Positions 41,526-50,589 of a DNA stretch of 64,000 nt are shown piece by piece. A program made the position numbers and the translations under genes. Location: NCBI GenBank assembly GCA_029213065.1, contig JARGPH010000019.1, positions 1 through 64,000 of the forward strand, given 5' to 3'. The stretch is from Verrucomicrobiales bacterium (lineage in GTDB: Bacteria > Verrucomicrobiota > Verrucomicrobiia > Verrucomicrobiales > DEV007). Position 1 is the first letter of the stretch, and every line of letters begins with the position of its first letter. The notes below the pieces were generated by a model. The model searched no databases, was not told the DNA's origin, and worked only from the letters and a program-made list of their open reading frames with translations.

Positions 41526-43820
41526 ATGAAACACTTCGCGACACTCCTTCTCGTTTTTCTCACGCCCCTTACTCTCTCTGCTGAAAACGAAAGCACTGAG
41601 ATCGCTCCGGGCCACTCCAGCCATGGTGAAGTCTTCAACGAAGGCCCTCGGCAGTCAGCAGTCCTCATTCCGGGCACAGGAGAAGTCACCCTGAAGGTTT
41701 CGACCGAATCCGGGGAGGCGCAGACTTTTTTCAATCAGGGGCTCGGGCAACTACACGGATTCTGGGATTTCGAAGCCGAACGGACCTTTCGTCAGGTCGC
41801 CGCAATCGATCCCGATTGCGCAATGGCCTACTGGGGAATGGCGATGGCCAATTTCAAAAATGACAGCCGCGGGAAAGAATTCATCGAGGAAGCTGTCGCC
41901 CGGAAAGAACACTGCAACGAATTCGAGAAACTCTGGATCGACGGACTCGCCGCTTACTACAAAGACACCAAACTGGATCTCAAAAAGCGCCTTCGCGAAT
42001 TCGTTCGCTCACTTGAGAAAATCGCCACCGCCTATCCTGACGAAATCGAGGCACAGGCATTTCTCTTGAAGCAGATTTATTACAACAACGGCAAAGGTCT
42101 CACCATTCCGAGCCACTACGCCGTGAATCTGCTCGCGGAGAAAATCCTCTCGAAAGCGCCCAACCATCCCGCGAACCATTATCAGATTCACCTGTGGGAC
42201 AAGGAAGACGCGGCAAAGGCCCTCACCGCCGCCGCCAACTGCGGACCGGCCGCCCCCGGGATTGCCCACATGTGGCACATGCCCGGGCATATCTATTCGA
42301 AGCTGAAGCGATACGACGATGCCGCATGGCAACAGGAAGCCTCCGCCCGTGTCGATCATGCTCACATGATTCGCTACCAGATCATCCCCGATCGCATTCA
42401 TAACTTTGCCCACAACAATGAATGGCTGATCCGCAACTTAAACTCGCTCGGCAAATACGATCGATCAGTCGAGCTCGCGGCAAACATGATTTCACTCCCC
42501 CGTCTCGCCAAGTTCAAAAAGAAGGAGGATGAATCCACCTACGATCCGAATGGCAGCAGTTGGAACTACGGCCGCCAGCGTCTCCGCGACACCTTCATCC
42601 GATTTGAACAGTGGGATGATTATATTTTTGAAGCAGAAAAAGGCACTCTCAAGCCTGACGGCAAATCCATCAGTGACAACGATCACGATCGATTCCTTGG
42701 CATAGCTAAATTTGAGACCGGCGACCTCGCGGGTGGAGCAAAACACCTCGAGGCAATCAATGAGCGGCTTGCTCTGAAAAAGAAAGAGCGCGACGAAGCC
42801 GTGGCAAAAGCGGAGACGAAAGCGAAAGAGGACAGGAAAGACGAGAAAGGAATTACCGGAGCGAAAACGGCCGCAGAAAAACCCTTCAAAAGCAAGATCG
42901 AGACACTCGAAGACATTCAGCGCGAACTCACGGTCTATTCAGCCCTGACCGCAGAGAAACCTGACGCGGCATTGGCGAAAGAAAACCTCGAGAAACTGAA
43001 GAACGTCGCAAAGCACCGACACGCCACACTCTGGCAGCGCGCCGGAGACAATGAGAAGGCCATCAAACTCGCCGGAGAGGCCGTCAGCAGCGCGAAGAAC
43101 GAGGTGCTCCCTCTCGTTGCTCAGGTGAAAATTTTACATAACGCCGGAGAGAAAGAAAAAGCCACGGCCGCCTTCGAAACACTCCGCACCGTTGCTCATG
43201 GAGCCGACAGCGAAATACCTCTAATCACTTCACTCAACCCCATCGCGACGGATCTGGGAATCGCGCTGCCCTGGCAGAAGCAGCCTGCAGCCGCCGACGA
43301 TCTCGGGGAACGCCCTCCTCTCGATACGCTGGGGCCCTTCCGCTGGAGCCCCCCGAAAGCAACTCCCTTTCGCCTCACCAATGCAGACCACGTCAATTCT
43401 TCACTCGAATCCCTCACCGCGCGTCCGGTCCTCCTCATCTTCTACCTCGGGCGCGGCTGCACTCATTGCATGGAGCAACTCAATGCTTTCGCGCCTGTCT
43501 ATCAAAAGTACAAGGACGCAGGAATCGACATCGTCGCGATCAGCACTGACTCCGTTGCCGGTCTGGAAAAGACCTTTCAAAATGCCGACGAAGGGAAAAA
43601 CCCGTTTCCGTTCCCCCTCTACTCGGATGAAAGCCTGCATACATTCAAGGATTACCGGGCCTACGATGACTTTGAGAAAACCCCGCTTCACGGAACCTTT
43701 CTCATCGATACCAGTCAGCACATTCGCTGGCAGAATATCAGCTTCGAACCCTTCATCTATCCCAACTGGATGCTGGAGGAATCGATCAGGCTGCTGGGCC
43801 TCGACAAGACAAAGAGTTAA
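41526..43820 (+). CDS. Secreted TPR-region protein with C-terminal thioredoxin-like (AhpC/TSA) domain
   Basis: This protein of about 764 aa has a signal peptide (MKHFATLLLVFLTPLTLSAE). A helical TPR-like region follows (about 50-370, with AYWGMAMANF and HMWHMPGHIYSKLKRYDDA), then a charged coil (about 415-455), more helices, and a thioredoxin-fold end (about 615-760). That end shows VLLIFYLGRGCTHCMEQLNAFAPVYQKYKDAGIDIVAIS with a CTHC motif and LHGTFLIDTSQHIRW with the cis-Pro region. ATG 41526 was chosen because it starts the signal peptide; 41499 is an earlier in-frame start. The CTHC pair suggests periplasmic disulfide or peroxide chemistry; the partner is unknown. Confidence 0.8.
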   Translation: MKHFATLLLVFLTPLTLSAENESTEIAPGHSSHGEVFNEGPRQSAVLIPGTGEVTLKVSTESGEAQTFFNQGLGQLHGFWDFEAERTFRQVAAIDPDCAMAYWGMAMANFKNDSRGKEFIEEAVARKEHCNEFEKLWIDGLAAYYKDTKLDLKKRLREFVRSLEKIATAYPDEIEAQAFLLKQIYYNNGKGLTIPSHYAVNLLAEKILSKAPNHPANHYQIHLWDKEDAAKALTAAANCGPAAPGIAHMWHMPGHIYSKLKRYDDAAWQQEASARVDHAHMIRYQIIPDRIHNFAHNNEWLIRNLNSLGKYDRSVELAANMISLPRLAKFKKKEDESTYDPNGSSWNYGRQRLRDTFIRFEQWDDYIFEAEKGTLKPDGKSISDNDHDRFLGIAKFETGDLAGGAKHLEAINERLALKKKERDEAVAKAETKAKEDRKDEKGITGAKTAAEKPFKSKIETLEDIQRELTVYSALTAEKPDAALAKENLEKLKNVAKHRHATLWQRAGDNEKAIKLAGEAVSSAKNEVLPLVAQVKILHNAGEKEKATAAFETLRTVAHGADSEIPLITSLNPIATDLGIALPWQKQPAAADDLGERPPLDTLGPFRWSPPKATPFRLTNADHVNSSLESLTARPVLLIFYLGRGCTHCMEQLNAFAPVYQKYKDAGIDIVAISTDSVAGLEKTFQNADEGKNPFPFPLYSDESLHTFKDYRAYDDFEKTPLHGTFLIDTSQHIRWQNISFEPFIYPNWMLEESIRLLGLDKTKS

Positions 43821-44219
43821 CCCTGCGGCGGTTCCGCCACTGACAAAACACTAATCCCCGGGAAAGTCACAACTTTCTCATTAAATTTTGCCGCAAAGTG
43901 TAACTAACTTCAGAAAAATCCGTAGAAACAGGTGGAGGCGCACAGTAAAATTTGCGACATGCTCCAACCAACACTTAACGAACCACAAACAAAAACAATC
44001 ACCCCCCTAATCTAGGGGGATGACACACGAGACAAACATAGTTAGTCTCTTTAACGTAGCGATTTTTTCTGAGCATATAAACACTAAGACTCAGTAACTA
44101 ATTTGTGTCTGGATACAGTCTCTGTTCCGCACAATAGGGGAGGAAGTCCAGCGTTCCACTGTTAACGCAGTGGGACGTTGGCAACCCTCAACTCCCCCTG
44201 ATTTCCAAAGATTTACGTC
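43821..44219 (+). other. 399-nt gap with a series of hairpins before a small ORF
   Basis: No gene is supported here. Hairpins read on the plus strand are CCCCCTA-ATC-TAGGGGG (44003-44019), GAGAC/GTCTC (44029-44033 with 44045-44049), CTGAG/CTCAG (44069-44073 with 44090-44094) and the large structure at 44137-44197 listed separately. The stretch is richer in A and T than the flanking genes. It may be a separate small RNA or a long leader of the 44220 ORF. Confidence 0.55.
44137..44197 (+). ncRNA. Strongly structured RNA element of unknown class
   Basis: A 14-bp stem with two G-U pairs joins 44148-44161 to 44168-44181 around the loop TTAACG. GGGGAG (44137-44142) pairs with CTCCCC (44192-44197) to enclose it, leaving short internal loops. 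The element ends 22 nt before the ATG of the 44220 ORF. It matches no riboswitch or RNA family I can recognise. It could be an attenuator, a cis-regulatory element or part of an independent RNA. Confidence 0.5.
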
Positions 44220-44606
44220 ATGCCTTCGGAATCACAGTGGAACGCTATTCTTAACGCCTCACTGAGGATTCATCGATCCAGCTCCATCGTCGAAGCTGGT
44301 GAAGAAGCGCTCCACGCACTGAAGACAGTGCTCTCTACCGACTGCGTCGAACTCAACCTCCTCCGCGCGGCACCCGCTGATCCGGCATCAGGAAACAACT
44401 CGCTTCAGCGAAGCGTCGATGCCGGTCCTGAGTGCTGCCTTCATTTTCAGGCAAATTACACAGCTCCCGTTTCAAAAGAAGAGATGCAGTGTTTCGACGT
44501 GATCGTAAAGCACGTCATCTGCGCAAGCCGTCGCCTTCCTCCCCCTGCCCGGGACAACACCGTTTCGATATCATCCCCGCTCAACCAAATCCACGGGCAG
44601 AATTAA
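44220..44606 (+). CDS. Small orphan protein, possibly a truncated GAF/LuxR-type sensor
   Basis: This 128-aa frame has no signal peptide or TM helix. The N-terminal helical part (SQWNAILNASLRIHRSSSIVEAGEEALHALKTVL) and the end (VSKEEMQCFDVIVKHVICASRRL) resemble, in outline, the sensory half of LuxR-type regulators common in this phylum, but the DNA-binding half is absent. It may be a truncated regulator, an independent small sensor or not a true gene. There is no Shine-Dalgarno sequence. It ends 3 nt from the convergent oxidoreductase gene. Confidence 0.4.
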   Translation: MPSESQWNAILNASLRIHRSSSIVEAGEEALHALKTVLSTDCVELNLLRAAPADPASGNNSLQRSVDAGPECCLHFQANYTAPVSKEEMQCFDVIVKHVICASRRLPPPARDNTVSISSPLNQIHGQN

Positions 44607-44609
44607 TTC

Positions 44610-46706
44610 CTACTCGGCCAACCACTGGACCGCGTCGATGACGACGTAGCCATCAGTGCCGGCATTGCTGATCGTCACTGACGCTGTCGCTCCCGCTTCG
44701 AAAGTGAATGTGCCCAGATCATGAAATGGATCATGCGAACCCTTTTCCTTCTGGTTCAGCGTCACACTCGACTCACCGCCGGCATGACTGACAACCACCT
44801 TGATATTTGAGGCCCGATTATTGTTCCGGGGATAGGAAGCACGCACGGAATATTTGCCACCCTCTTCCAACTTGGTGCTGAACGTGGCAGTTGCCTCTCC
44901 CTTGTCCTGGTTGTTATCGTGACGATACCCAAATCGGACGAACGGGCCGTTCGTGGCACTCGGCTTCCAGTTTCCGCTCATCTCAGCCTGCTCATCGTCA
45001 ACCACGATCCCTTCCACTTCTTCAATCGCCTTGCCTTTTCCGAGGGAAACAGGACCGTCATATTCGAGGATTTGACCGTCTTTCTCGAGTCGCTCACGCA
45101 ACTCTGCGTAGGGCACATCCTGCACCGGAATGCCCTGATCGATCGCAATCGACGCCGCCGTCGCTGCGCTCTGTCCGAGAATCATGAAAACCGGCTCCAT
45201 GCGAATCGATCCAAAGGCAATGTGAGTGCTGGAAACACAAACAGGAGCAAACAGGTTCTGACACTGCTCTTTCTTCGGAACAAGCGCTCCGTAGGCGATC
45301 TCGTAAGGGCCGTTCGTGCTCACACCGATATCTCCCTCATTCTGCACATAACCTTCAGGCGTGATGTAACGCTGCACATTGTGAGAGTCGATCGTGTATG
45401 ACCCCATACCGACTGAATCAGGTGTCGGCACGACCTTGCGAAGCTCGTTCTCGGTCATCACGAAGTCCCCCATCATGCGGCGGGCCTCACGAATGTAGAG
45501 CTGCGGAGACCAGTTTCCGGTTTCCTCATACTCGTCTTTGGGAAGCCCCCACTTCTGCATCGCCTCCCGCACCTCTGCCGGAACACGGGGATCGTTTGCA
45601 ATGAAGTAGAGCCAGCCCTTCTGATAGGTCTCATGCTCCGCAATGATCTCACGACGACGCTCATAGCTGCCGTCGGGATAGTCGTAGTTGTAGCCGATAT
45701 TGTCCGTGCTCATCGGCCCGTGGTTATTCGTATCGGTCTTGTGATTTGGAAGTGGATCGAATTTTCCGAAGGTGTCACGCCACCCGGCGTCGTAGATCCT
45801 CAAAAGCAACTCATACTGCTCGGGATCGTATCCTTCAGGCTTTTCGAACGGGATCCGGTTTTCAGGATGATCGGTGAGACACATCCGGAAGCAGTAGGCC
45901 TGGACGCGATGATCGGCCTCGCCTTTCACGCCGGGATCTTCCGCACTGACACGGGCAATCACGCCACTGGATGGGTCACCGGGCACCTTGTAGGGGCTGA
46001 TCGGCTTGGCAACAGCGCCAAAATGGTGACGGTGATGAAGCACGCCGGTCTGAACGCCGTTCCAATTTTCATTGAACTCGGAGTTCGCTTCACGGCCGAC
46101 ATGATAGTCGACGCCGGCTGCGGCGATGAGATCACCTTCATAGGTCGTATCGAGAAACATTTTCCCGGGGTATTTCTTTCCGCTCAAAGTGGTGATCGAA
46201 ACGATACGACCGTCTTTGAGCTCAACGCCGTTCTCGCGGTCGAGCCATTCGTCACGGACGACATGGAGGTCGTATTCGCTCACGTAATCCTCAAAAACAG
46301 TCTTAGCGATACTCGGCTCGAAAATCCACATCGTCTTCTCCTCCCCGTCAATCGCAGGGGTTCCCTGACCTTTGCCGCCGTATTCCTCTTTCGCCTGCCA
46401 CTTCCAATTTTCGGGCTTCTGGTATTCTTTCCAGACACGGTGATAAAAGTCACGGGCGAGACCGCCGATGACCGCCTTGTTGCCAGTATCAGTCCAGCCA
46501 AGGCCACCGCTGGAAAGTCCGCCGAGGCGTTTATCAGGGCTGACGATGATGACAGACTTGCCCATTTCCTTCGCCTGCACTGCCGCAATCACTGCCGCGC
46601 AGGTGCCCCCGTAGATGACAATATCGTGAGTTTCCTCTTCGGCCTGACCGGAAAGAGGCATCACGACGAGGCACAGCGCGAGAAATGATCGGAGTATAAA
46701 ATTCAT
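44610..46706 (-). CDS. Secreted FAD-dependent oxidoreductase with golvesin/CBM-like C-terminal domain
   Basis: This 698-aa protein has a signal peptide (about 1-22) and an FAD_oxidored-type dinucleotide site (DIVIYGGTCAAVIAAVQAKEMGKSVIIVSPDKRLGGLSSGGLGWTD). It has the long middle typical of secreted planctomycete/verrucomicrobial oxidoreductases. A beta-sandwich tail of about 120 residues ends in FTFEAGATASVTISNAGTDGYVVIDAVQWL, like golvesin/xanthan-lyase carbohydrate-binding modules. It probably oxidises or binds a sugar polymer in the periplasm or outside. It sits downstream of, and in the same direction as, the DUF1501 gene, 100 nt away. Confidence 0.85.
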   Translation of the reverse strand: MNFILRSFLALCLVVMPLSGQAEEETHDIVIYGGTCAAVIAAVQAKEMGKSVIIVSPDKRLGGLSSGGLGWTDTGNKAVIGGLARDFYHRVWKEYQKPENWKWQAKEEYGGKGQGTPAIDGEEKTMWIFEPSIAKTVFEDYVSEYDLHVVRDEWLDRENGVELKDGRIVSITTLSGKKYPGKMFLDTTYEGDLIAAAGVDYHVGREANSEFNENWNGVQTGVLHHRHHFGAVAKPISPYKVPGDPSSGVIARVSAEDPGVKGEADHRVQAYCFRMCLTDHPENRIPFEKPEGYDPEQYELLLRIYDAGWRDTFGKFDPLPNHKTDTNNHGPMSTDNIGYNYDYPDGSYERRREIIAEHETYQKGWLYFIANDPRVPAEVREAMQKWGLPKDEYEETGNWSPQLYIREARRMMGDFVMTENELRKVVPTPDSVGMGSYTIDSHNVQRYITPEGYVQNEGDIGVSTNGPYEIAYGALVPKKEQCQNLFAPVCVSSTHIAFGSIRMEPVFMILGQSAATAASIAIDQGIPVQDVPYAELRERLEKDGQILEYDGPVSLGKGKAIEEVEGIVVDDEQAEMSGNWKPSATNGPFVRFGYRHDNNQDKGEATATFSTKLEEGGKYSVRASYPRNNNRASNIKVVVSHAGGESSVTLNQKEKGSHDPFHDLGTFTFEAGATASVTISNAGTDGYVVIDAVQWLAE

Positions 46707-46806
46707 GAGCTATCGTAGGGAGAATTATCCTTACAGACAAGCCACCAGTTCACGCCAAATTTTTCGTGACCAATTCCGCCGAATCACGAATCCGCGCCGG
46801 ATCCGC

Positions 46807-48228
46807 CTACGCCAAAAGCGCTTCGACGACCTTGCCGTGAACGTCGGTGAGGCGGAAATCCCTTCCCGAAAAGCGATAAGTCAGCTTTTTGTGATCGAAT
46901 CCGAGGAGATGCAGAATCGTCGCGTGGAGATCGTGGACGTGCACCGGATCAGAGGCAATCCCGAGTCCGAAATCATCGGTGGAACCATAGGTCATGCCCC
47001 CTTTGACACCGCCTCCAGCCATCCAGACGGTGAAACCGTCGACATGATGATCGCGCCCGTATTTCTCAACATCCTTTGGCCCTTTCTGAATCGTCGAAGT
47101 CCGTCCCATTTCCCCGCCCCAAATCACGAGGGTGTCCTCAAGCATCCCCCTCATTTCAAGATCGGTGAGCAAGGCGGAAATCGGCTGATCAGACTCTTTG
47201 GTGAGCGTTTTAATTCGCGGAAGCAAAGCCCCGTGATTGTCCCACGGTTGGCCGGCCCCGTGGTAACACTGCACATATCTGACACCCCGCTCAACAAGAC
47301 GCCGCGCCATGAGCAGGTTCCGTCCCGTCGGAGTATCGCCATAGCTCTCGCGAATCCCTTCGGGTTCTTTCGTAATATCAAATGCGTCTGTCGCTGCCGT
47401 CTGCATCCGGAAAGCGAGCTCCATCGAATGGATGCGCGAGTTCAATCGCTCATCGCCCTCACGAAAATTCTGATGCCGCTGATTCAGCGCCTGGGTGAGT
47501 CGAACCAGATTTCTCTGAGTCCCCGTCCTGATATCGCTCCGCTTCAGATGGGGAATCATCTCCCCCTTTTTCACATTTGTTTCAATGTGAGTTCCCTGAT
47601 ACACCCCCGGCAGAAACGAACTGGTCCAGTTACGTGACTGAGCCGTCGGCATTCCGTTCGGCATCAAAACGACATAGCCGGGAAGGTCTTCACTCTCAGT
47701 CCCCAGTCCATAGAGCACCCACGAACCGATACTGGGACGCGCCAGAGTCGGATGACCGCAGTTCATCATGAGGAGCCCCGGCGAGTGATTCGCAATCTCA
47801 CTCTGCATCGAGCGGATCACGCACAACTTATCGGCGTGCTTCGCGACCTGAGGATAGAGCTCACTGATCTCGAGGCCGCTTTCCCCGTGTTTGGAAAATT
47901 TGAAAGGAGACGCCCAGACCGTTCCGGCACGGTTCCGCTGCGTTCGCTGGAGGGTTTTCTTGATCGAATCGGGGAGCTCCTGCCCGTCGAGTTTCGCGAG
48001 CGAAGGCTTGGGGTCGAACGTATCAATTTGCGACGGCCCCCCGTTCATGAAGAGGTGGATGACCCGTTTCGCCTTTCCCGGAAAATGAGAATCGCGGGTC
48101 GCGAGTGGCGATTCGCTGCTTGAATCGCCCTTCATCGCCGCCATGAGATCTGACGCCGCAAGCGCACCGAAACCAAAACCGACTTTTTGGAGCGCTTCCC
48201 TTCTTGAAACAGTGAAATCAGAATTCAT
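46807..48228 (-). CDS. DUF1501 protein (secreted sulfatase-like fold)
   Basis: This 473-aa protein starts with SRREALQKVGFGFGALAASDLM, a Tat-like signal. It then shows AKRVIHLFMNGGPSQIDTFDPKP, VIRSMQSEIANHSPG, GYVVLMPNGMP, RRLVERGVRYVQCYHG and TLVIWGGEMGRT, the full DUF1501 set. The family adopts an alkaline-phosphatase-like fold and occurs almost only in Planctomycetota, Verrucomicrobiota and relatives. It lies 12 nt downstream of the PSCyt1 gene; the two form the standard pair. The substrate is unknown. Confidence 0.93.
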   Translation of the reverse strand: MNSDFTVSRREALQKVGFGFGALAASDLMAAMKGDSSSESPLATRDSHFPGKAKRVIHLFMNGGPSQIDTFDPKPSLAKLDGQELPDSIKKTLQRTQRNRAGTVWASPFKFSKHGESGLEISELYPQVAKHADKLCVIRSMQSEIANHSPGLLMMNCGHPTLARPSIGSWVLYGLGTESEDLPGYVVLMPNGMPTAQSRNWTSSFLPGVYQGTHIETNVKKGEMIPHLKRSDIRTGTQRNLVRLTQALNQRHQNFREGDERLNSRIHSMELAFRMQTAATDAFDITKEPEGIRESYGDTPTGRNLLMARRLVERGVRYVQCYHGAGQPWDNHGALLPRIKTLTKESDQPISALLTDLEMRGMLEDTLVIWGGEMGRTSTIQKGPKDVEKYGRDHHVDGFTVWMAGGGVKGGMTYGSTDDFGLGIASDPVHVHDLHATILHLLGFDHKKLTYRFSGRDFRLTDVHGKVVEALLA

Positions 48229-48240
48229 TCGGCAATGGGG

Positions 48241-50532
48241 TTAGTCGACATACAAAAACTCGTTCGACATGAAAAGTGACTGAGCCACGAGCGACCAGGG
48301 AGGCACATTCCGACCTTCTTCAATTTCGACGAACCGCTCGACCTGCTTAACCTCATTCGCAACCGGTTCCCGGTGAAAAACCTCCTCGTAGATTGCCGAA
48401 ATCCGGGAGGGCCCGTCGAGTTTCTCATCAAACTCGAGCGAAGCCACGAGCGCCTCGCTTTGTTCGATCACAAAGGGTGAATTCATCAGGAAGAGCGCCT
48501 GAGGAGCGACGATATTTTCGGTCCGCTTCGATTCCGTCTGCATCGGTGACGGGAAATCGAAATTCCGGAGCGTCGTATCCTGATTGAATCGATTCACGAA
48601 ACCGTAGATGCTGCGGCGCTTTGAGTATTCATCGCCCCAGAGCTGACCACTTCGGCCATGCATCCTCAAATCAAGCTGCCCCGAGAGAGCGAGGAGAGAA
48701 TCGCGAAGCTCCTCGATGCGAAGGCGCTTCCGATTCGCCCTCCAATAAAGTTGGTTCTGAGGATCCACCTCAGCACTTGCTTCCACGGTGCGACTGCTTT
48801 GACGAAATGTTTTCGAAGTGACAACAAACTTCACAAGCTGCTTCGTCGACCAGTCGTTCTTCACGAACTCAGCGGCGAGGTAATCGAGCAACGCCGGATG
48901 GCTCGGAGCCTCGCCCTGCAGCCCGAAATCAGAGGGCGTATCGACGATGTAATCCCCCATCAGCATTCCCCAGATCCGGTTCACGTAGACGCGCGCCGTG
49001 AGCGGATTCTCCGAGTCGATGATTTTTTCTGCGAGTTCAAGTCGCCCGCTGTTCGCTCTCGTAAACTCGGGCTGAGCAGCATCGAGAATTTTTAGAAACC
49101 GTCGTGGAACCCGGTCGCCTTTTTGGGAAGGTTCTCCGCGAACGAAGATGAAAGCGTTTTCCGGCTTCCCCCGCTCGGAGACGCTCATCGCTCTAGCGGG
49201 CGCGCCATCATGACTCACAAGCAGCTGAGCAAGTTCGGTCTGCTTGATCGCTTCCGCGACAGAACGATTATTTCCCTTCTTCTTCGAGGCACCGGCGTCC
49301 TTAATCTTTTTCTGAATCGCCTGATTTTGCGTTTTGTAATCAGCGATCAGTTTCTCATCAGGATCGTATCCGTCGATTACCGGGAACTCGTCGATATCCC
49401 AGGGTTCAGGTCTGTTGATTGAATTAAAGACTCCGTAGAACGAGTAATAATCCGCCGTGGGAATCGGCTCAAATTTGTGGTCATGACATCGCGAACACGC
49501 AACCGTCATTCCCATGAAACCACGCGTCGTCGCGTCAATCGCGTCATCCACGAAATCGTGAGACTTATTTCGATGCGGAGAAACGCCGAGAAATCCGAGC
49601 GCTGCCAGTTCCGGAGCCCGCTTTTCAGAAACAATCAGATCAGCGGCGAGTTGCTCTTTCACGAATTGATCGAACCGCTTATCCGAGTTGAAAGCATCGA
49701 TCACATAATCCCGAAACGTGAACGCATACGGATAGTAATGAGGCGTCTTCGTGTCAGGCCGATAAGTCGAAGCGGTATCCGCGTATCGCGCCACATCGAG
49801 CCAGGCCCGACCGAGGTGTTCCCCATATTGCGGCGAGGCGAGAAGCTCATCGACAAGCTCATCCGGTGACTTTTCAAAAACGCTCTCGTCACGCGGGGGT
49901 AACCCGGTAAGCGCGTAACTCACCCGGCGGGTCAGGGTTCTCGCGTCAGCCTGAGGCGACGGGGCGATTCCCTTTTCCGCCAGCTTCGCAAAAATAAAAC
50001 GGTCAATGGGATGAGCGTTCCAGGCTTTGTTTTCCACCTCGGGCGGAGACGGCGCATCAACCGGTTGGAATGCCCAGTGATCGGCAGCTTTTTCAAAAAT
50101 CACCTCCTGATTTCCCAGCTGGGAAAACTCGGTATCGCCCATGTCCTCAGCAGGTCCGGGAGCCCCCATCTCGACCCACTTCCTGAGCAGCTCGATCTCA
50201 TTCTCCTCAAGCTTATACTTCGGAGGCATTTCAAAATCCGGATCTTCGTAAACCACCGCAGTGATTAAAAGTGACGCCTCGAGACTGCCGGGAACGACCG
50301 CCTTCCCCGAATCGCCGCCTTCCAGCCATGCCGACTCGCGATCAAGGAGGAGCCCGCCCTTTTGCGCTTCCTCCGCCTCGGAATGGCATTCGTAGCAATG
50401 CTTCACGAGAATCGGACGCACATGCTTTTCGAAATACTCCGTCCCGCTCATTTTGCCTTTCGGCTGCGCATGAGCAACCGAAGCGACAGTCAGGAGGAGA
50501 CTGATCAATGTTCTGGAGCTAAGAGGGTTCAC
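48241..50532 (-). CDS. PSCyt1 - DUF1549 - DUF1553 protein (planctomycete-type cytochrome)
   Basis: This 763-aa protein has a signal peptide (about 1-22), then PSCyt1 with a heme-c CYECH motif (VKHCYECHSEAEEAQKGGL). DUF1549 follows (HPIDRFIFAKLAEKGI, then LTRRVSYALTGLPP and the CSRCHDHKFEPI segment, which is a second CxxCH). DUF1553 ends it (TARVYVNRIWGMLMGDYIVDTPSDFG). These fused cytochromes always travel with DUF1501 genes and are thought to take electrons from polysaccharide-oxidising enzymes in the periplasm. It is the first gene of the DUF1501 pair. Confidence 0.94.
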   Translation of the reverse strand: MNPLSSRTLISLLLTVASVAHAQPKGKMSGTEYFEKHVRPILVKHCYECHSEAEEAQKGGLLLDRESAWLEGGDSGKAVVPGSLEASLLITAVVYEDPDFEMPPKYKLEENEIELLRKWVEMGAPGPAEDMGDTEFSQLGNQEVIFEKAADHWAFQPVDAPSPPEVENKAWNAHPIDRFIFAKLAEKGIAPSPQADARTLTRRVSYALTGLPPRDESVFEKSPDELVDELLASPQYGEHLGRAWLDVARYADTASTYRPDTKTPHYYPYAFTFRDYVIDAFNSDKRFDQFVKEQLAADLIVSEKRAPELAALGFLGVSPHRNKSHDFVDDAIDATTRGFMGMTVACSRCHDHKFEPIPTADYYSFYGVFNSINRPEPWDIDEFPVIDGYDPDEKLIADYKTQNQAIQKKIKDAGASKKKGNNRSVAEAIKQTELAQLLVSHDGAPARAMSVSERGKPENAFIFVRGEPSQKGDRVPRRFLKILDAAQPEFTRANSGRLELAEKIIDSENPLTARVYVNRIWGMLMGDYIVDTPSDFGLQGEAPSHPALLDYLAAEFVKNDWSTKQLVKFVVTSKTFRQSSRTVEASAEVDPQNQLYWRANRKRLRIEELRDSLLALSGQLDLRMHGRSGQLWGDEYSKRRSIYGFVNRFNQDTTLRNFDFPSPMQTESKRTENIVAPQALFLMNSPFVIEQSEALVASLEFDEKLDGPSRISAIYEEVFHREPVANEVKQVERFVEIEEGRNVPPWSLVAQSLFMSNEFLYVD

Positions 50533-50589
50533 TCCTCAATCTAACCCTGTTGGACCGCCCCGTCGCCGGAGATTTCGAGCGGGCTTGCG

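Noticed and set aside
45633-46688. 351-codon plus-strand frame opposite the FAD oxidoreductase
   Set aside because: Antisense shadow; the minus-strand product has a signal peptide and a complete FAD motif.
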